A stretch of DNA of 64,000 nt, taken from positions 2,790,001-2,854,000 of the forward strand of contig NZ_LT796768.1 in the NCBI RefSeq assembly GCF_900167475.1. The letters are read 5' to 3'. Positions 41,550-50,216 of the stretch are shown here, one piece after another. The stretch's first letter is position 1, and each line of letters starts with the position of its first letter. The DNA comes from Aeromicrobium choanae (lineage in GTDB: Bacteria; Actinomycetota; Actinomycetes; Propionibacteriales; Nocardioidaceae). Position numbers and translations under genes: made by a program. Below the pieces are notes generated by a model. The model saw nothing but the letters and a program-made list of their open reading frames with translations. It did no database searches and was not told the DNA's origin.

Positions 41550-43328
41550 TCAGCCCAGCTCGCCTTCGAAGGCGCCGGCCTGCAGCCGCTCCTTGATCGC
41601 GGTCAGGAAGCGGCCCGCGTCGGCACCGTCGATGATGCGGTGGTCGTACGTGAGCGCCAGGTAGGCCATCGAGCGGATCGCGATGGACTCCGAGCCGTTC
41701 GCGTCGGTGATGACCACCGGACGCTTGACGATCGAGCCGACGCCCAGGATCGCGACCTGCGGCTGGTTGATGATCGGCGTGTCGAACAGGGCCCCGTTGC
41801 TGCCCAGGTTCGTGATCGAGAACGTGCCACCGGAGAGCTCGTCCGGAAGGATCTTGTTGTTCCGGGTGCGATCGGCGATGTCGGCGATCTTGCGGGCCAG
41901 ACCGGCGATGTTGAGGTCGCCGGCGTCCTTGATCGTGGGCGCCAGCAGGCCGCGCTCGGTGTCGACCGCGATCGACAGGTGCTCGCCGTCGGGGTACGTG
42001 ACGGTGCCGCCCTCGAGGTCGAGTGCCGCGTTGACCTGCGGGTACTGCTTGAGCGCCTCGATGGCCGCCTTCGCGAAGAACGGCAGGTACGTCAGCTTGA
42101 CGCCCTCACGCTCCAGGAACGCGTCCTTGTGCTGGGCGCGCAGGCGGACGACCTCGGTGACGTCGACCTCGTGCACCTGCGTGAGCTGAGCCCCGACCTG
42201 CAGCGACTCGACCATGCGGTTGGCGATGGTCTTGCGCAGGCGGCTGAGCTTGTCGGTGCGACCGCGCAGCGGAGACGCCGGTGCCGACGGTGCCGCGGCG
42301 GCGGCAGCCGGCTTCTCGGCGGCGGGCTTCTCGGCGGCCTTGCTCTTCTCGGCCGCGTCGAGGATGTCCTGCTTGCGGATCCGGCCGCCGACACCGGAAC
42401 CGGTGACGGTGGACAGGTCCACGCCGTGCTGCTTGGCCAGCTTGCGGACGATCGGCGTCACGTAGCCCTCGGACGAACCGGCGTCGGAGGACGCGGAGAC
42501 CTCGACCTTCGGCTCTTCCTTGGGCTCCTCGGCCTTCGGCTGCTCGGGCTCCGGCTCGGGCTCGGGCTGGGACTCCTCGGCCTTCGGCTCCTCGGCCGGG
42601 GCCTCCTCCTGCGCGGGCTCGGGCTCCGGCTCGGGCTCCGACTCGGCGGGGGCCGCACCCTCCTCGCCGATGATCGCGAGCTCGGCACCGACCTCGACGG
42701 TCTCGTCCTCGTCGACCTTGATCTCCAGCAGCGTGCCGGCGATCGGGGACGGGATCTCGGTGTCGACCTTGTCGGTGGAGATCTCGAGCAGCGGCTCGTC
42801 GACCTCGACCGTGTCGCCGACGGCCTTCAGCCACTGCGTGACCGTGCCCTCGGTGACGGACTCTCCCAGCGCGGGCAGTGTGACGGCCTGGCCGCTCGTG
42901 CTGCCGGACGACGCGGGCTTGGTCTCGGGCTCGGGGGCCGGGGCCTCCTCGTCAGGCTCCTCGGCGGGGGCGGGCTCCTCGGCAGGAGCCGGCTGCGACT
43001 CCTCCTCAGCCTCGGCGGGCTCCTCGGCGGCGGGCTCGGCCTCTGCCTCGGACGACTCACCCGAGTCGCCGGAGTCGGACGACGACTCGTCAGCGTCGCC
43101 GATGATCGCCAGCACGGCGCCCACCTCGACGGTGTCGTCCTCCTCGGCACGGATCTCCAGGATCGTGCCGGCGACGGGGGAGGGGATCTCGGTGTCGACC
43201 TTGTCGGTGGAGATCTCGAGCAGGGGCTCGTCGATCTCGATCGTGTCGCCGACGGCCTTCAGCCACTGCGTGACGGTGCCTTCGGTGACCGACTCGCCGA
43301 GCGCGGGAAGGGTGACTTCGGTTGCCAT
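41550..43328 (-). CDS. sucB: 2-oxoglutarate dehydrogenase E2 component (dihydrolipoamide acyltransferase) with two lipoyl domains
   Basis: A 592-residue E2 protein. Two nearly identical lipoyl domains (residues ~3-76 and ~140-215), each with the lipoylated lysine in [14 protein letters not shown], are joined by Ala/Glu/Pro-rich linkers. A peripheral-subunit-binding domain ([34 protein letters not shown], ~285-320) and the catalytic domain follow, with [17 protein letters not shown] near the end. Acyl specificity (succinyl or another 2-oxo acid) is inferred from neighbours. It follows lpdA by 20 nt. Confidence 0.93.
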   Translation of the reverse strand: MATEVTLPALGESVTEGTVTQWLKAVGDTIEIDEPLLEISTDKVDTEIPSPVAGTILEIRAEEDDTVEVGAVLAIIGDADESSSDSGDSGESSEAEAEPAAEEPAEAEEESQPAPAEEPAPAEEPDEEAPAPEPETKPASSGSTSGQAVTLPALGESVTEGTVTQWLKAVGDTVEVDEPLLEISTDKVDTEIPSPIAGTLLEIKVDEDETVEVGAELAIIGEEGAAPAESEPEPEPEPAQEEAPAEEPKAEESQPEPEPEPEQPKAEEPKEEPKVEVSASSDAGSSEGYVTPIVRKLAKQHGVDLSTVTGSGVGGRIRKQDILDAAEKSKAAEKPAAEKPAAAAAAPSAPASPLRGRTDKLSRLRKTIANRMVESLQVGAQLTQVHEVDVTEVVRLRAQHKDAFLEREGVKLTYLPFFAKAAIEALKQYPQVNAALDLEGGTVTYPDGEHLSIAVDTERGLLAPTIKDAGDLNIAGLARKIADIADRTRNNKILPDELSGGTFSITNLGSNGALFDTPIINQPQVAILGVGSIVKRPVVITDANGSESIAIRSMAYLALTYDHRIIDGADAGRFLTAIKERLQAGAFEGELG

Positions 43329-43348
43329 GTGGGTGTCCTGTTCGGTTC

Positions 43349-44725
43349 TCAGGCGTGCGAGTGCAGCGGCTTGCCGGCCAGGGCGAGGGCAGCCTCGCCG
43401 AGGGACTCGTTCTGGGTGGGGTGGGCGTGGATGAACTCGGCGACGTCGTCGGGGTAGGCCTCCCAGCCCACCCAGAGGGTCGCCTCGCCGATCTGCTCGC
43501 CCATGCGCGCGCCGAGCATGTGGACGCCCACGATCGGGCCGTCCTTCTCGCGCACCACCTTGACGACACCGGCGGTCTGCAGGATCTGGCTCTTGCCGTT
43601 GCCGGCGAGGTTGTACTCGACGGTCTCGACCTCGCCGTGCTTGTCCTTGGCCTGGGCCTCGGTGAGGCCGACCGACGCGAGCTCGGGCTCGCAGTACGTG
43701 ACGCGGGGGATGTTCACGTCGACGATCGGGCGCGGGCTCAGGCCCGCGATCTCCTCGGCGACGAAGATGCCGTGGGCGAAGCCGCGGTGCGCCAGCTGCA
43801 GGCCGGGCACGAGGTCGCCGACCGCGTAGACGCCGTCGACGTTGGTGCGCAGGCGCTCGTCGGTGGGCACCCAACCGCGCTCGACGGTGATGCCGGCCTC
43901 CTCGAAGCCCATGCCGGCCGAGCGGGGGCCGCGGCCGACGGCCACGAGGACGAGGTCGGTCTCGATCGTGTCGCCGTTCTCCAGCGTGACGACCGCGCCG
44001 TTGTCGTTCTGCTCGACGCCGGTGAACTTCACACCGGTCTTGAAGGCGATCTTGCGCTTGCGGAAGGCGCGCTCCAGGCCCTTGCTGAGGATCGGGTCCT
44101 CCAGCGGGACGAGCGTGGGCAGCGCCTCGATGATGGTGACCTCGGCGCCGAAGTGGTTCCAGACGGAGGCGAACTCGACGCCGATGACGCTGCCGCCGAT
44201 GATGACGGCGCGCTTCGGGACCTCCTCGAGCTTGAGGGCCTGGTCGCTGGTCATCACGCGGCCGCCGATCTCGATCCCGAGCGTGCGGGGCTCCGAGCCG
44301 GTGGCGAGCACGACGTTGGTGCCGGTGTAGCGCTGGCCGTCGACCTCGACGGTCTTGGCGTCGACGAGCTTGCCCTCGCCCTCGATGACGGTGATGCCGC
44401 CGGACTTCACCAGGCCGGTCAGGCCCTTGTAGAGGCGGTCGATGACGCCCTGCTTGTAGGCGTTGACCTTGGTCATGTCGACGCCGTCGAACGACGTGTG
44501 CACGCCGATCGAGTCACCTTCACTGGCGACGTGCGCGACCTCGGCCGCGTGCAGGAGCGCCTTGGTGGGGATGCAGCCTTCGTGGAGGCACGTGCCACCC
44601 ACCTTGGCCTTCTCGATCATGGCAACGGTCTTGCCGAGCTGGACGGCGCGCAGGGCACAGGCGTAGCCCCCGCTTCCGGCTCCGAGAATGACGATGTCGA
44701 ACGAATGGGGTGCGTCGTCGGGCAC
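43349..44725 (-). CDS. lpdA: Dihydrolipoyl dehydrogenase (E3)
   Basis: A 458-residue flavoprotein disulfide reductase. FAD motif [17 protein letters not shown], redox disulfide [16 protein letters not shown] motif [19 protein letters not shown], and the C-terminal [13 protein letters not shown] containing the His-Glu pair. It reoxidises dihydrolipoamide on the E2 protein encoded downstream and, with GcvH, in glycine cleavage. The start codon has GGAGG before it. Confidence 0.97.
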   Translation of the reverse strand: MPDDAPHSFDIVILGAGSGGYACALRAVQLGKTVAMIEKAKVGGTCLHEGCIPTKALLHAAEVAHVASEGDSIGVHTSFDGVDMTKVNAYKQGVIDRLYKGLTGLVKSGGITVIEGEGKLVDAKTVEVDGQRYTGTNVVLATGSEPRTLGIEIGGRVMTSDQALKLEEVPKRAVIIGGSVIGVEFASVWNHFGAEVTIIEALPTLVPLEDPILSKGLERAFRKRKIAFKTGVKFTGVEQNDNGAVVTLENGDTIETDLVLVAVGRGPRSAGMGFEEAGITVERGWVPTDERLRTNVDGVYAVGDLVPGLQLAHRGFAHGIFVAEEIAGLSPRPIVDVNIPRVTYCEPELASVGLTEAQAKDKHGEVETVEYNLAGNGKSQILQTAGVVKVVREKDGPIVGVHMLGARMGEQIGEATLWVGWEAYPDDVAEFIHAHPTQNESLGEAALALAGKPLHSHA

Positions 44726-44857
44726 GATGTCCTCCGGGTAGGTGGTCTGCTGTCATCTTGTCACCTGTCCGGTGAGGGCTGCCACCGGGGAGGGCTCGCG
44801 GGACGTGACTTCGGGGTAGGTTCCGCGCGCTTCCTGATGGGGGTGGGTGCGGTCGGG

Positions 44858-44863
44858 CAGAAT
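44858..44863 (+). promoter_or_regulatory. -10 box, probable leaderless start of the J-domain-like gene
   Basis: CAGAAT, a less perfect -10, lies 6 nt before the GTG at 44870; no Shine-Dalgarno. Confidence 0.35.
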
Positions 44864-44869
44864 TGCGCC

Positions 44870-45418
44870 GTGGGACTGTTCAAACGCCGTCGACGCACCT
44901 CAGCCGGTGCCGTCGTGTCCGATCGCGACGCCAGCAGGGCCGATCTGGCCGCCCTGAGGGAGTTCGCGACCTCACGCTCCGGGGTCGAGGCCTTCGTCGA
45001 GCCCAAGACCACGGTCACCCAGACCACCGTGGTGTTCGTGGCCGCCGACGGGGAGTGGACCCGCCGCCGCGTGCCGAACGAGAAGGCCGCCGCCGACCTC
45101 GCGCGCAGCCTCAAGATCCCGCTCTACGACGCGAACCGCGTGGGCTACCCGCAGCGGATGCGCGAGTACAACGCCCGCGCCAGCGCCAAGAAGACCAGCG
45201 TCGAGGTGGAGCGCGGCGACTACAGCCCGGCCCAGTTCGCCGCGATCATGACGCTCGAGACGATCGCCGGCACCGAGCCGCTGCCCCGCAACCCCTCGAA
45301 GTCCGACCTCGAGCGCGTCCTGCGCGCCGCGCGCGGCAAGGCCCACCCCGACCGCACCGGTGGCGACCGCGCCCGCTGGGACCAGGTGGAGCAGGCCGCC
45401 CGCAAGCTCGGCCTCTAG
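44870..45418 (+). CDS. Conserved hypothetical protein with J-domain-like C-terminus
   Basis: A 182-residue soluble protein. After a basic start (VGLFKRRRRTS) comes an alpha/beta region (VEPKTTVTQTTVVFVAADGEW ... ARSLKIPLYDANRVGYPQRM). The last ~45 residues resemble a J domain: KSDLERVLRAARGKAHPDRTGG with the HPD tripeptide, then DRARWDQVEQAARKLGL matching helix III. J domains stimulate Hsp70 ATPase, but the preceding helix I is weak, so co-chaperone activity is uncertain. It is divergent from lpdA across 144 bp. Confidence 0.7.
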   Translation: MGLFKRRRRTSAGAVVSDRDASRADLAALREFATSRSGVEAFVEPKTTVTQTTVVFVAADGEWTRRRVPNEKAAADLARSLKIPLYDANRVGYPQRMREYNARASAKKTSVEVERGDYSPAQFAAIMTLETIAGTEPLPRNPSKSDLERVLRAARGKAHPDRTGGDRARWDQVEQAARKLGL

Positions 45419-45430
45419 TCGCGACCCATC

Positions 45431-45476
45431 GTGATCTCGATACGACGTCTCGCTGCGCTCGCCGTCACTCGATCAC
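45431..45476. repeat. Dispersed GATCTCGATAC-type palindromic repeat (first half)
   Basis: It begins GTGATCTCGATACG and ends TCACTCGATCAC, with CTCGCTGCGCTCG inside, as in the element at 37193-37264. It lies just after the stop of the J-domain-like gene. Confidence 0.7.
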
Positions 45477-45484
45477 CGAGCCCG

Positions 45485-45528
45485 CTGGTCGAGTAGCGCG
45501 GCGAGGAACGAGCCGGCGTATCGAGACC
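45485..45528. repeat. Dispersed GATCTCGATAC-type palindromic repeat (inverted second half)
   Basis: It begins TGGTCGAGTAGCGCGGCGAG and ends CCGGCGTATCGAGACC, in effect an inverted relative of the preceding element 9 bases away. Together the two fill most of the gap between convergent genes and could fold as a large stem. Confidence 0.7.
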
Positions 45529-45533
45529 CGCAC

Positions 45534-46844
45534 TCAGTGCCAGCCGCGGGGGTCGAGGCCGCCGGGGTGGTCCACGGCGGGGTCGTAGGGCTCGCGGCTG
45601 AGGACGAACGTGGCCAGGTCGAGGGCGCCGTCGTCGCGGACGACGAGGCGCTCGCCGGCGAAGTAGGTGTCCAGCCCCCGCCAGCCGTCGCCGTCGCGAA
45701 CGAACCGCGAGCGGCGGTTGTTCATCGCGTCGGAGAGGTGGAAGCCGTCGGCCGTCGGCTCGAGCCGGTAGGGGACCGGTCCCCAGAACCAGTCGCCCAC
45801 GAGCGCTGCCACGTCCTCCGGCGGCTCGACCGGGGCGGTCTCGGTGGTTAGCGGGTCGAGCGCGGTGGCCGCGTCGAGGAGTCGGGTGGCGAGGTCGCCC
45901 AGGTGCAGCGTGTCGTTGGCGAGCACCACCACGCCCCAGCCGCTCGCCGGCTCGGCGATCGCGGTCGCGAGGAAGCCGGGCATCGATCCGCCGTGACCGA
46001 CGAGGCGGCCGGTGCCGTTGCCGGGCCAGATGCGCCAGCCGAGTCCCTGCGCGGTCGCCCACGGCACGCCCGGGCGGTCGTCGACCGCCAGCGGCACGAC
46101 CATCTCGGCCCAGCTCGACTCCGCGAGCACGCCCCCGGTGTCGCCCGCGGCGAACGCCGCCCAGCGGGAGAGGTCCTCCGCGCTCGACCACAGCTGACCG
46201 GCCGGCGCCATGGCGCCGGCGTCGTGGTGCGGCTCCACCATGAGCCGGCCGTCGGCCGGATGGTGTGAGAGCCCGGTCGCGGCGCCCTCGCCCGGCTCCT
46301 GGCTGATGCCGTGCAGTCCGAGGGGCACCAGGATTCCGGTGCGGATCGCCTCGAACCACGAGGTGCCGCGCAGCACCTCCACCAGGCGGCCCAGCACGGC
46401 GAAGCCCACGTTCGAGTAGTGGAAGCGCGTGCCGGGCGTGTGCACGAGCGCCGGCCCGGACGCGATCAGCTGGTCCCAGTCGCCGCCGGGCGTGCGCTCC
46501 CACCAGGGGCCGTTGGTCTCGGCCTGCAGACCCGAGGTGTGGGTGAGCAGCTGCGCGATCGTCACGTGGCCGAAGGGCACGTCCGGCAGGTGGCGATCGA
46601 TGCGGTCGGCGAGGTCGAGCCGACCCTCGTCGCGCAGGCGCATGACCTCCACCGCGACGAACGTCTTCGTGATCGAGCCGATGCGGTACGGGGTCGCGGG
46701 GGTCGCCGCGGGGCCGTCACGTCCGTCGAGCGTGCCGACCGCGCCGGACCAGTGCAGGCTGCCGTGCCGCACGACTGCTGCCGAGACCGAGGCCGAGCCC
46801 GATCCCTCGCGCTCGGCGTGCAGCAGGTCGTCGAACGCCGACAC
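45534..46844 (-). CDS. Serine hydrolase (beta-lactamase / penicillin-binding-protein class C family)
   Basis: A 436-residue enzyme with the class C triad: SITK (S-x-x-K, residue ~59), YSN (~150) and HGG (GHGGSMPGF, ~315). A C-terminal lipocalin-like extension (EDVAALVGDWFWGPVPYRLEP ... ERLVVRDDGALDLATF) follows. No signal peptide is seen, so it probably acts in the cytoplasm on esters or D-amino-acid peptides rather than as a secreted lactamase. The GTG start at 46844 lies 5 nt after the pepA stop. Confidence 0.85.
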   Translation of the reverse strand: MSAFDDLLHAEREGSGSASVSAAVVRHGSLHWSGAVGTLDGRDGPAATPATPYRIGSITKTFVAVEVMRLRDEGRLDLADRIDRHLPDVPFGHVTIAQLLTHTSGLQAETNGPWWERTPGGDWDQLIASGPALVHTPGTRFHYSNVGFAVLGRLVEVLRGTSWFEAIRTGILVPLGLHGISQEPGEGAATGLSHHPADGRLMVEPHHDAGAMAPAGQLWSSAEDLSRWAAFAAGDTGGVLAESSWAEMVVPLAVDDRPGVPWATAQGLGWRIWPGNGTGRLVGHGGSMPGFLATAIAEPASGWGVVVLANDTLHLGDLATRLLDAATALDPLTTETAPVEPPEDVAALVGDWFWGPVPYRLEPTADGFHLSDAMNNRRSRFVRDGDGWRGLDTYFAGERLVVRDDGALDLATFVLSREPYDPAVDHPGGLDPRGWH

Positions 46845-46849
46845 CGCGG

Positions 46850-48265
46850 TCAGCCGAGGTCGCGGGCGAGGTGGACGAGCGTGCGGACGCCCGCGCCGGT
46901 GCCGCCGACGGGCGTGTAGTCGAAGGCCGCGCCGTCGTTGAACGCCGGACCGGCGATGTCGAGGTGCGCCCACGAGGCGTCGGCGACGAACTCGCGCAGG
47001 AACGCCGCGGCGTACATCGTGCCGCCGTAGGGCTTCGGGTTGTGCTGGCGCAGGTCCGCGATCGACGAGGTCTTCACGGCGGCACCGATCTCCTCGGTGA
47101 TCGGCAGGCGCCACATCGACTCGCCGGCCACCTCGGCGGCGCCGAGCACGCGGTCCTGGAGCGCCTCGTCGTTGCCGAGCACGGCCGTGGTGCGGGTGCC
47201 GAGGGCGACCATGGCGGCGCCGGTCAGCGTGGCGACGTCGATGATGTGGTCGGGCTTGGCCTCCACCGCGAGCGCGAGGCCGTCGGCGAGCACGAGGCGG
47301 CCCTCGGCGTCGGTGTTGTGGACCTCGACCGTGGCACCCGAGCGCATGCGCAGCACGTCGCCGGGACGCGTGGCGGTGCCGCTGGGCAGGTTCTCGGCGA
47401 TGCAGGCGAACGCCGTGACGCGGATGGGCAGGCCGAGCCGCGCGATGGCGGTGGTCGCGGCGACGATCGCGGCCGCGCCGCCCATGTCGCACTTCATCGT
47501 CATCATCGAGGCGCCCGGCTTGAGCGAGAGTCCGCCCGAGTCGAAGGTGATGCCCTTGCCCACCAGGGCCAGGTGGGTCTTGGCGCCCTCGGGGTTGTAC
47601 GTGAGCTTCACGAGGCGCGGCGGGGCGTCCGAGCCGGCGCCCACGCCGAGGATGCCGCCGCAGCTCTCCTTGGCGAGGCGCTTCTCGTCCCACACCTGCA
47701 CGCGCACGCCGGCCGGCGCGGCGGCCTTGATGGCGTCGGCGAACGAGGGCGGGCGCAGGTCGCCGGGAGGAGTGTTGACCCAGTCGCGCGCCACGCAGGT
47801 GGCCTCCGCGATGACGACGGCGTCCTCGACGAGGCGCTTGGCGGCGGCCTTGCGGGCATCGGCGCTCAGGATCGTGACGGTGTCGACGAGGGTGGTCTTG
47901 CGGCGCGCCTCGTCGCCCTTGTAGTCGAGGTAGGCGTAGGTCGCCAGGACGGCGGCCTCGGCGATGGCGGCGAGGTCGGCCTCGGCCACGCGGCTCGGAT
48001 CGATGCCCACGCGGGTCGCCTTGGGAACGGAGCGCAGGCCCTTGGCCACCGCGCGGCGCTGCTGCTCGGCGGTGGGCGCCTCGGCCGTGGCCACCCAGGC
48101 GGTCAGCTGGGCGTCGCCGCTCGGCACGACAGCGACGTCGCCGGCCTCACCGGTGAACCCGAAGGCGCTCCAGGGGATGCCGTCCGGAAGGCCGGAACCT
48201 GAGGGCAGGAGCGCGATGACGGCATCGACGGTGGGCAGGGTGGCACGCAACTGGACCGTGGACAT
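46850..48265 (-). CDS. pepA: Leucyl aminopeptidase (M17)
   Basis: A 471-residue M17 aminopeptidase. The two-metal active site is complete: GKGITFDSGGLSLKPG, MKCDMGGAAAI and the signature NTDAEGRLVLADGL. It trims N-terminal residues from peptides in the cytoplasm. The ATG at 48265 follows TAGAGT by 6 nt. It is transcribed divergently from gcvT with only 33 bp between the two starts. Confidence 0.95.
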   Translation of the reverse strand: MSTVQLRATLPTVDAVIALLPSGSGLPDGIPWSAFGFTGEAGDVAVVPSGDAQLTAWVATAEAPTAEQQRRAVAKGLRSVPKATRVGIDPSRVAEADLAAIAEAAVLATYAYLDYKGDEARRKTTLVDTVTILSADARKAAAKRLVEDAVVIAEATCVARDWVNTPPGDLRPPSFADAIKAAAPAGVRVQVWDEKRLAKESCGGILGVGAGSDAPPRLVKLTYNPEGAKTHLALVGKGITFDSGGLSLKPGASMMTMKCDMGGAAAIVAATTAIARLGLPIRVTAFACIAENLPSGTATRPGDVLRMRSGATVEVHNTDAEGRLVLADGLALAVEAKPDHIIDVATLTGAAMVALGTRTTAVLGNDEALQDRVLGAAEVAGESMWRLPITEEIGAAVKTSSIADLRQHNPKPYGGTMYAAAFLREFVADASWAHLDIAGPAFNDGAAFDYTPVGGTGAGVRTLVHLARDLG

Positions 48266-48271
48266 GCCGTC

Positions 48272-48277
48272 ACTCTA
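48272..48277 (-). promoter_or_regulatory. -10 box, leaderless start of pepA
   Basis: TAGAGT on the minus strand, 6 nt before the ATG at 48265. Confidence 0.5.
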
Positions 48278-48285
48278 GTCAGCGG

Positions 48286-48291
48286 TAGTTT
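48286..48291 (+). promoter_or_regulatory. -10 box, leaderless start of gcvT
   Basis: TAGTTT, 7 nt before the ATG at 48299. The pepA -10 box begins only 8 bases away on the other strand. Confidence 0.5.
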
Positions 48292-48298
48292 GGCTCGC

Positions 48299-49399
48299 AT
48301 GGTCCTGCTCCTGTCGCCCCTGCACCAACGGCACGAGGCCCTCGGCGCCAAGTTCTCCGAGTTCGGGGGCTGGTCGATGCCCCTCGAGTACGCCGGCGGC
48401 GGGGTGCTCGCCGAGCACAAGGCCGTCCGCGAGGCGGTCGGCCTGTTCGACGTGAGCCACCTGGGCAAGGCGCTCGTGCGCGGCAGTGGGGCGGTCGACT
48501 TCGTCAACCGGTGCCTGACCAACGACCTGGGCAAGATCGCGCCGGGCAAGGCCCAGTACACGCTGTGCTGCTCCGAGGACGGCGGCACCGTCGACGACCT
48601 CATCGCCTACCTGCGCAGCGAGTTCGAGGTCTTCCTCATCCCCAACGCCGCCAACACCGCCGAGGTGGTGCGCCGGCTCCGCGCCGCGGCTCCCGAGGGC
48701 ATCGAGGTCGAGAACCAGCACCGCGACTTCGCCGTCCTGGCGATCCAGGGTCCGCTGAGCGACGAGCTGCTCGACGCGCTGGGGCTTCCCTCGGACCACG
48801 ACTACATGTCCTTCACGAAGGGCACGATCGACGACGTCGAGCTGACCGTGTGCCGCACCGGCTACACGGGCGAGCGCGGCTACGAGCTGGTCGTCGCCGC
48901 CGAGGAGGTCGTCCCGGTGTGGGACGCCGTCATGGCGGCGGGGGAGTCGCTCGGCATCCGCGCCTGCGGCCTGGGCGCGCGCGACACGCTGCGCACCGAG
49001 ATGGGCTATCCGCTGCACGGCCACGAGCTCTCGGCGGAGGTCTCGCCGGTCATGGCGCGGGCCGGCTGGGCCGTCGGCTGGTCCAAGCCCACGTTCTGGG
49101 GCAAGGAGGCGCTCGAGCGCCAGCGCGAGGAGAAGACGGTGCGCACCCTGCGCGGCCTGCTGGCCCAGGGACGCGGCATCCCGCGACCCGGCATGGCGGT
49201 GCACGCCGCGGACGGCGGCGTCCTCGGCGAGGTCACGTCCGGCACCTTCTCGCCCACGCTGCGCCAGGGGATCGGCCTCGCGCTGCTCGACCGCACCGTC
49301 GCCGACGGCGACACGGTCACCGTCGACGTGCGCGGCCGTCAGCAGGAGTTCACGGTGACCAAGCCCCCGTTCGTCGAACCGTCCACCAAGGAGGACTGA
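48299..49399 (+). CDS. gcvT: Aminomethyltransferase (glycine cleavage T protein)
   Basis: A 366-residue folate-dependent enzyme of standard length. It has SEFGGWSMPLEYAGG at the N-terminus, FDVSHLGKALV, the tetrahydrofolate region GYTGERGYELVV, and the C-terminal VTSGTFSPTLRQGIGLALLD. It takes the aminomethyl group from lipoylated GcvH. gcvP and gcvH are not in the window. The ATG at 48299 fits a leaderless start; an in-frame TTG lies 9 nt upstream. Confidence 0.95.
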   Translation: MVLLLSPLHQRHEALGAKFSEFGGWSMPLEYAGGGVLAEHKAVREAVGLFDVSHLGKALVRGSGAVDFVNRCLTNDLGKIAPGKAQYTLCCSEDGGTVDDLIAYLRSEFEVFLIPNAANTAEVVRRLRAAAPEGIEVENQHRDFAVLAIQGPLSDELLDALGLPSDHDYMSFTKGTIDDVELTVCRTGYTGERGYELVVAAEEVVPVWDAVMAAGESLGIRACGLGARDTLRTEMGYPLHGHELSAEVSPVMARAGWAVGWSKPTFWGKEALERQREEKTVRTLRGLLAQGRGIPRPGMAVHAADGGVLGEVTSGTFSPTLRQGIGLALLDRTVADGDTVTVDVRGRQQEFTVTKPPFVEPSTKED

Positions 49400-49400
49400 C

Positions 49401-49595
49401 ATGAGCTTCACGTGGCAGTACGAGAACAGCGCCGGCGAGACCGTCGGCACGTCGGAGGAGTTCGACCAGCGCGGCGAGGCCGAGTCGTGGATCGGAACGG
49501 CCTTCGAGGACCTGCTCGAGGACGGCGTGGAGCAGGTGCGCCTGCTGGAGGACGGGACCGAGGTCTACGGCCCGATGTCCCTGCGACCGGAGTGA
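49401..49595 (+). CDS. Small acidic conserved hypothetical protein
   Basis: A 64-residue acidic protein (SFTWQYENSAGETVGTSEEFD ... TEVYGPMSLRPE) with no signal or membrane helix. It starts 1 nt after gcvT, with an AAGGAGG inside the end of gcvT, so it is co-translated. Similar short proteins are frequent in actinobacteria, function unknown. Confidence 0.75.
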   Translation: MSFTWQYENSAGETVGTSEEFDQRGEAESWIGTAFEDLLEDGVEQVRLLEDGTEVYGPMSLRPE

Positions 49596-49611
49596 TCCGG
49601 CCGCGCGCGGC

Positions 49612-50160
49612 TCAGTAGTGCTCGCGCAGCGGCTGGCCGACCGCGAGCGCCGGCTTCGGCAGGCGCATGCGGCGGATCTGCGTGCTGCGCAGGACGGCGT
49701 AGAGCACCGCACCGCGACGCTCCGCTGGGGTGAAGCGCTTCTTCAGCTCGCGCTTGAGCACGGTGATCAGCCAGATCTCGTCGATGAGCGTGGCGAAGAT
49801 CGTGACGGTCCACAGGGAGAAGACCACTTCGGCCATCGCGGGGAAGAAGCTCAGGACCAGGATGACGACGAGCAGCGGCAGCATGAACTCGGCCACCGTG
49901 CGGCGGCGGTCGACGACGTCGCGGGCGAGCGCCTTGCCCGGGCCGCGGTCGCGGGCCGGCAGGTCAGCGGTCGAGCCGCCGCCCAGGAGCGCCTCGCGCT
50001 GCTTGTCGCGGGCGGCGGAGCGGCGGCGACGCTCGCGCTCGGCCTGCTCGCGGCGCGTCAGCGGACGCTTCATCTGCTGCTTGCGGGCGGCCTCGGCCTC
50101 CCGGCGGCTGCGGGTCGGTCCACCCTTGCGCTGGGGGGTCTCGTCGGCTGCGTCGTTCAC
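49612..50160 (-). CDS. DUF3043 membrane protein
   Basis: A 182-residue actinobacterial protein. The first ~85 residues are highly basic (KKQQMKRPLTRREQAERERRRRSAARDKQ-like) and hydrophilic. Two membrane helices follow (FMLPLLVVILVLSFFP; SLWTVTIFATLIDEIWLI), then a basic tail KRELKKRFTPAERRGAVLYAVLRSTQIRRMRLPKP. This is the DUF3043 pattern; no function is known. The GTG start at 50160 follows TAGGGT by 7 nt. Confidence 0.88.
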   Translation of the reverse strand: MNDAADETPQRKGGPTRSRREAEAARKQQMKRPLTRREQAERERRRRSAARDKQREALLGGGSTADLPARDRGPGKALARDVVDRRRTVAEFMLPLLVVILVLSFFPAMAEVVFSLWTVTIFATLIDEIWLITVLKRELKKRFTPAERRGAVLYAVLRSTQIRRMRLPKPALAVGQPLREHY

Positions 50161-50167
50161 GCCGACG

Positions 50168-50173
50168 ACCCTA
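50168..50173 (-). promoter_or_regulatory. -10 box, leaderless start of the DUF3043 gene
   Basis: TAGGGT on the minus strand, 7 nt before the GTG at 50160. Confidence 0.5.
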
Positions 50174-50204
50174 CAAGGCCGGGGCGAGCGCTGGAGCGCA
50201 CGGT

Positions 50205-50210
50205 TAGGGT
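50205..50210 (+). promoter_or_regulatory. -10 box, leaderless start of the pspA operon
   Basis: TAGGGT, 6 nt before the ATG at 50217. Confidence 0.5.
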
Positions 50211-50216
50211 GGGGCC

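Noticed and set aside
42490..43110. Ser/Gly-rich plus-strand open frame opposite sucB
   Set aside because: It is the mirror of the Ala/Glu/Pro linkers of SucB and has no ribosome site.
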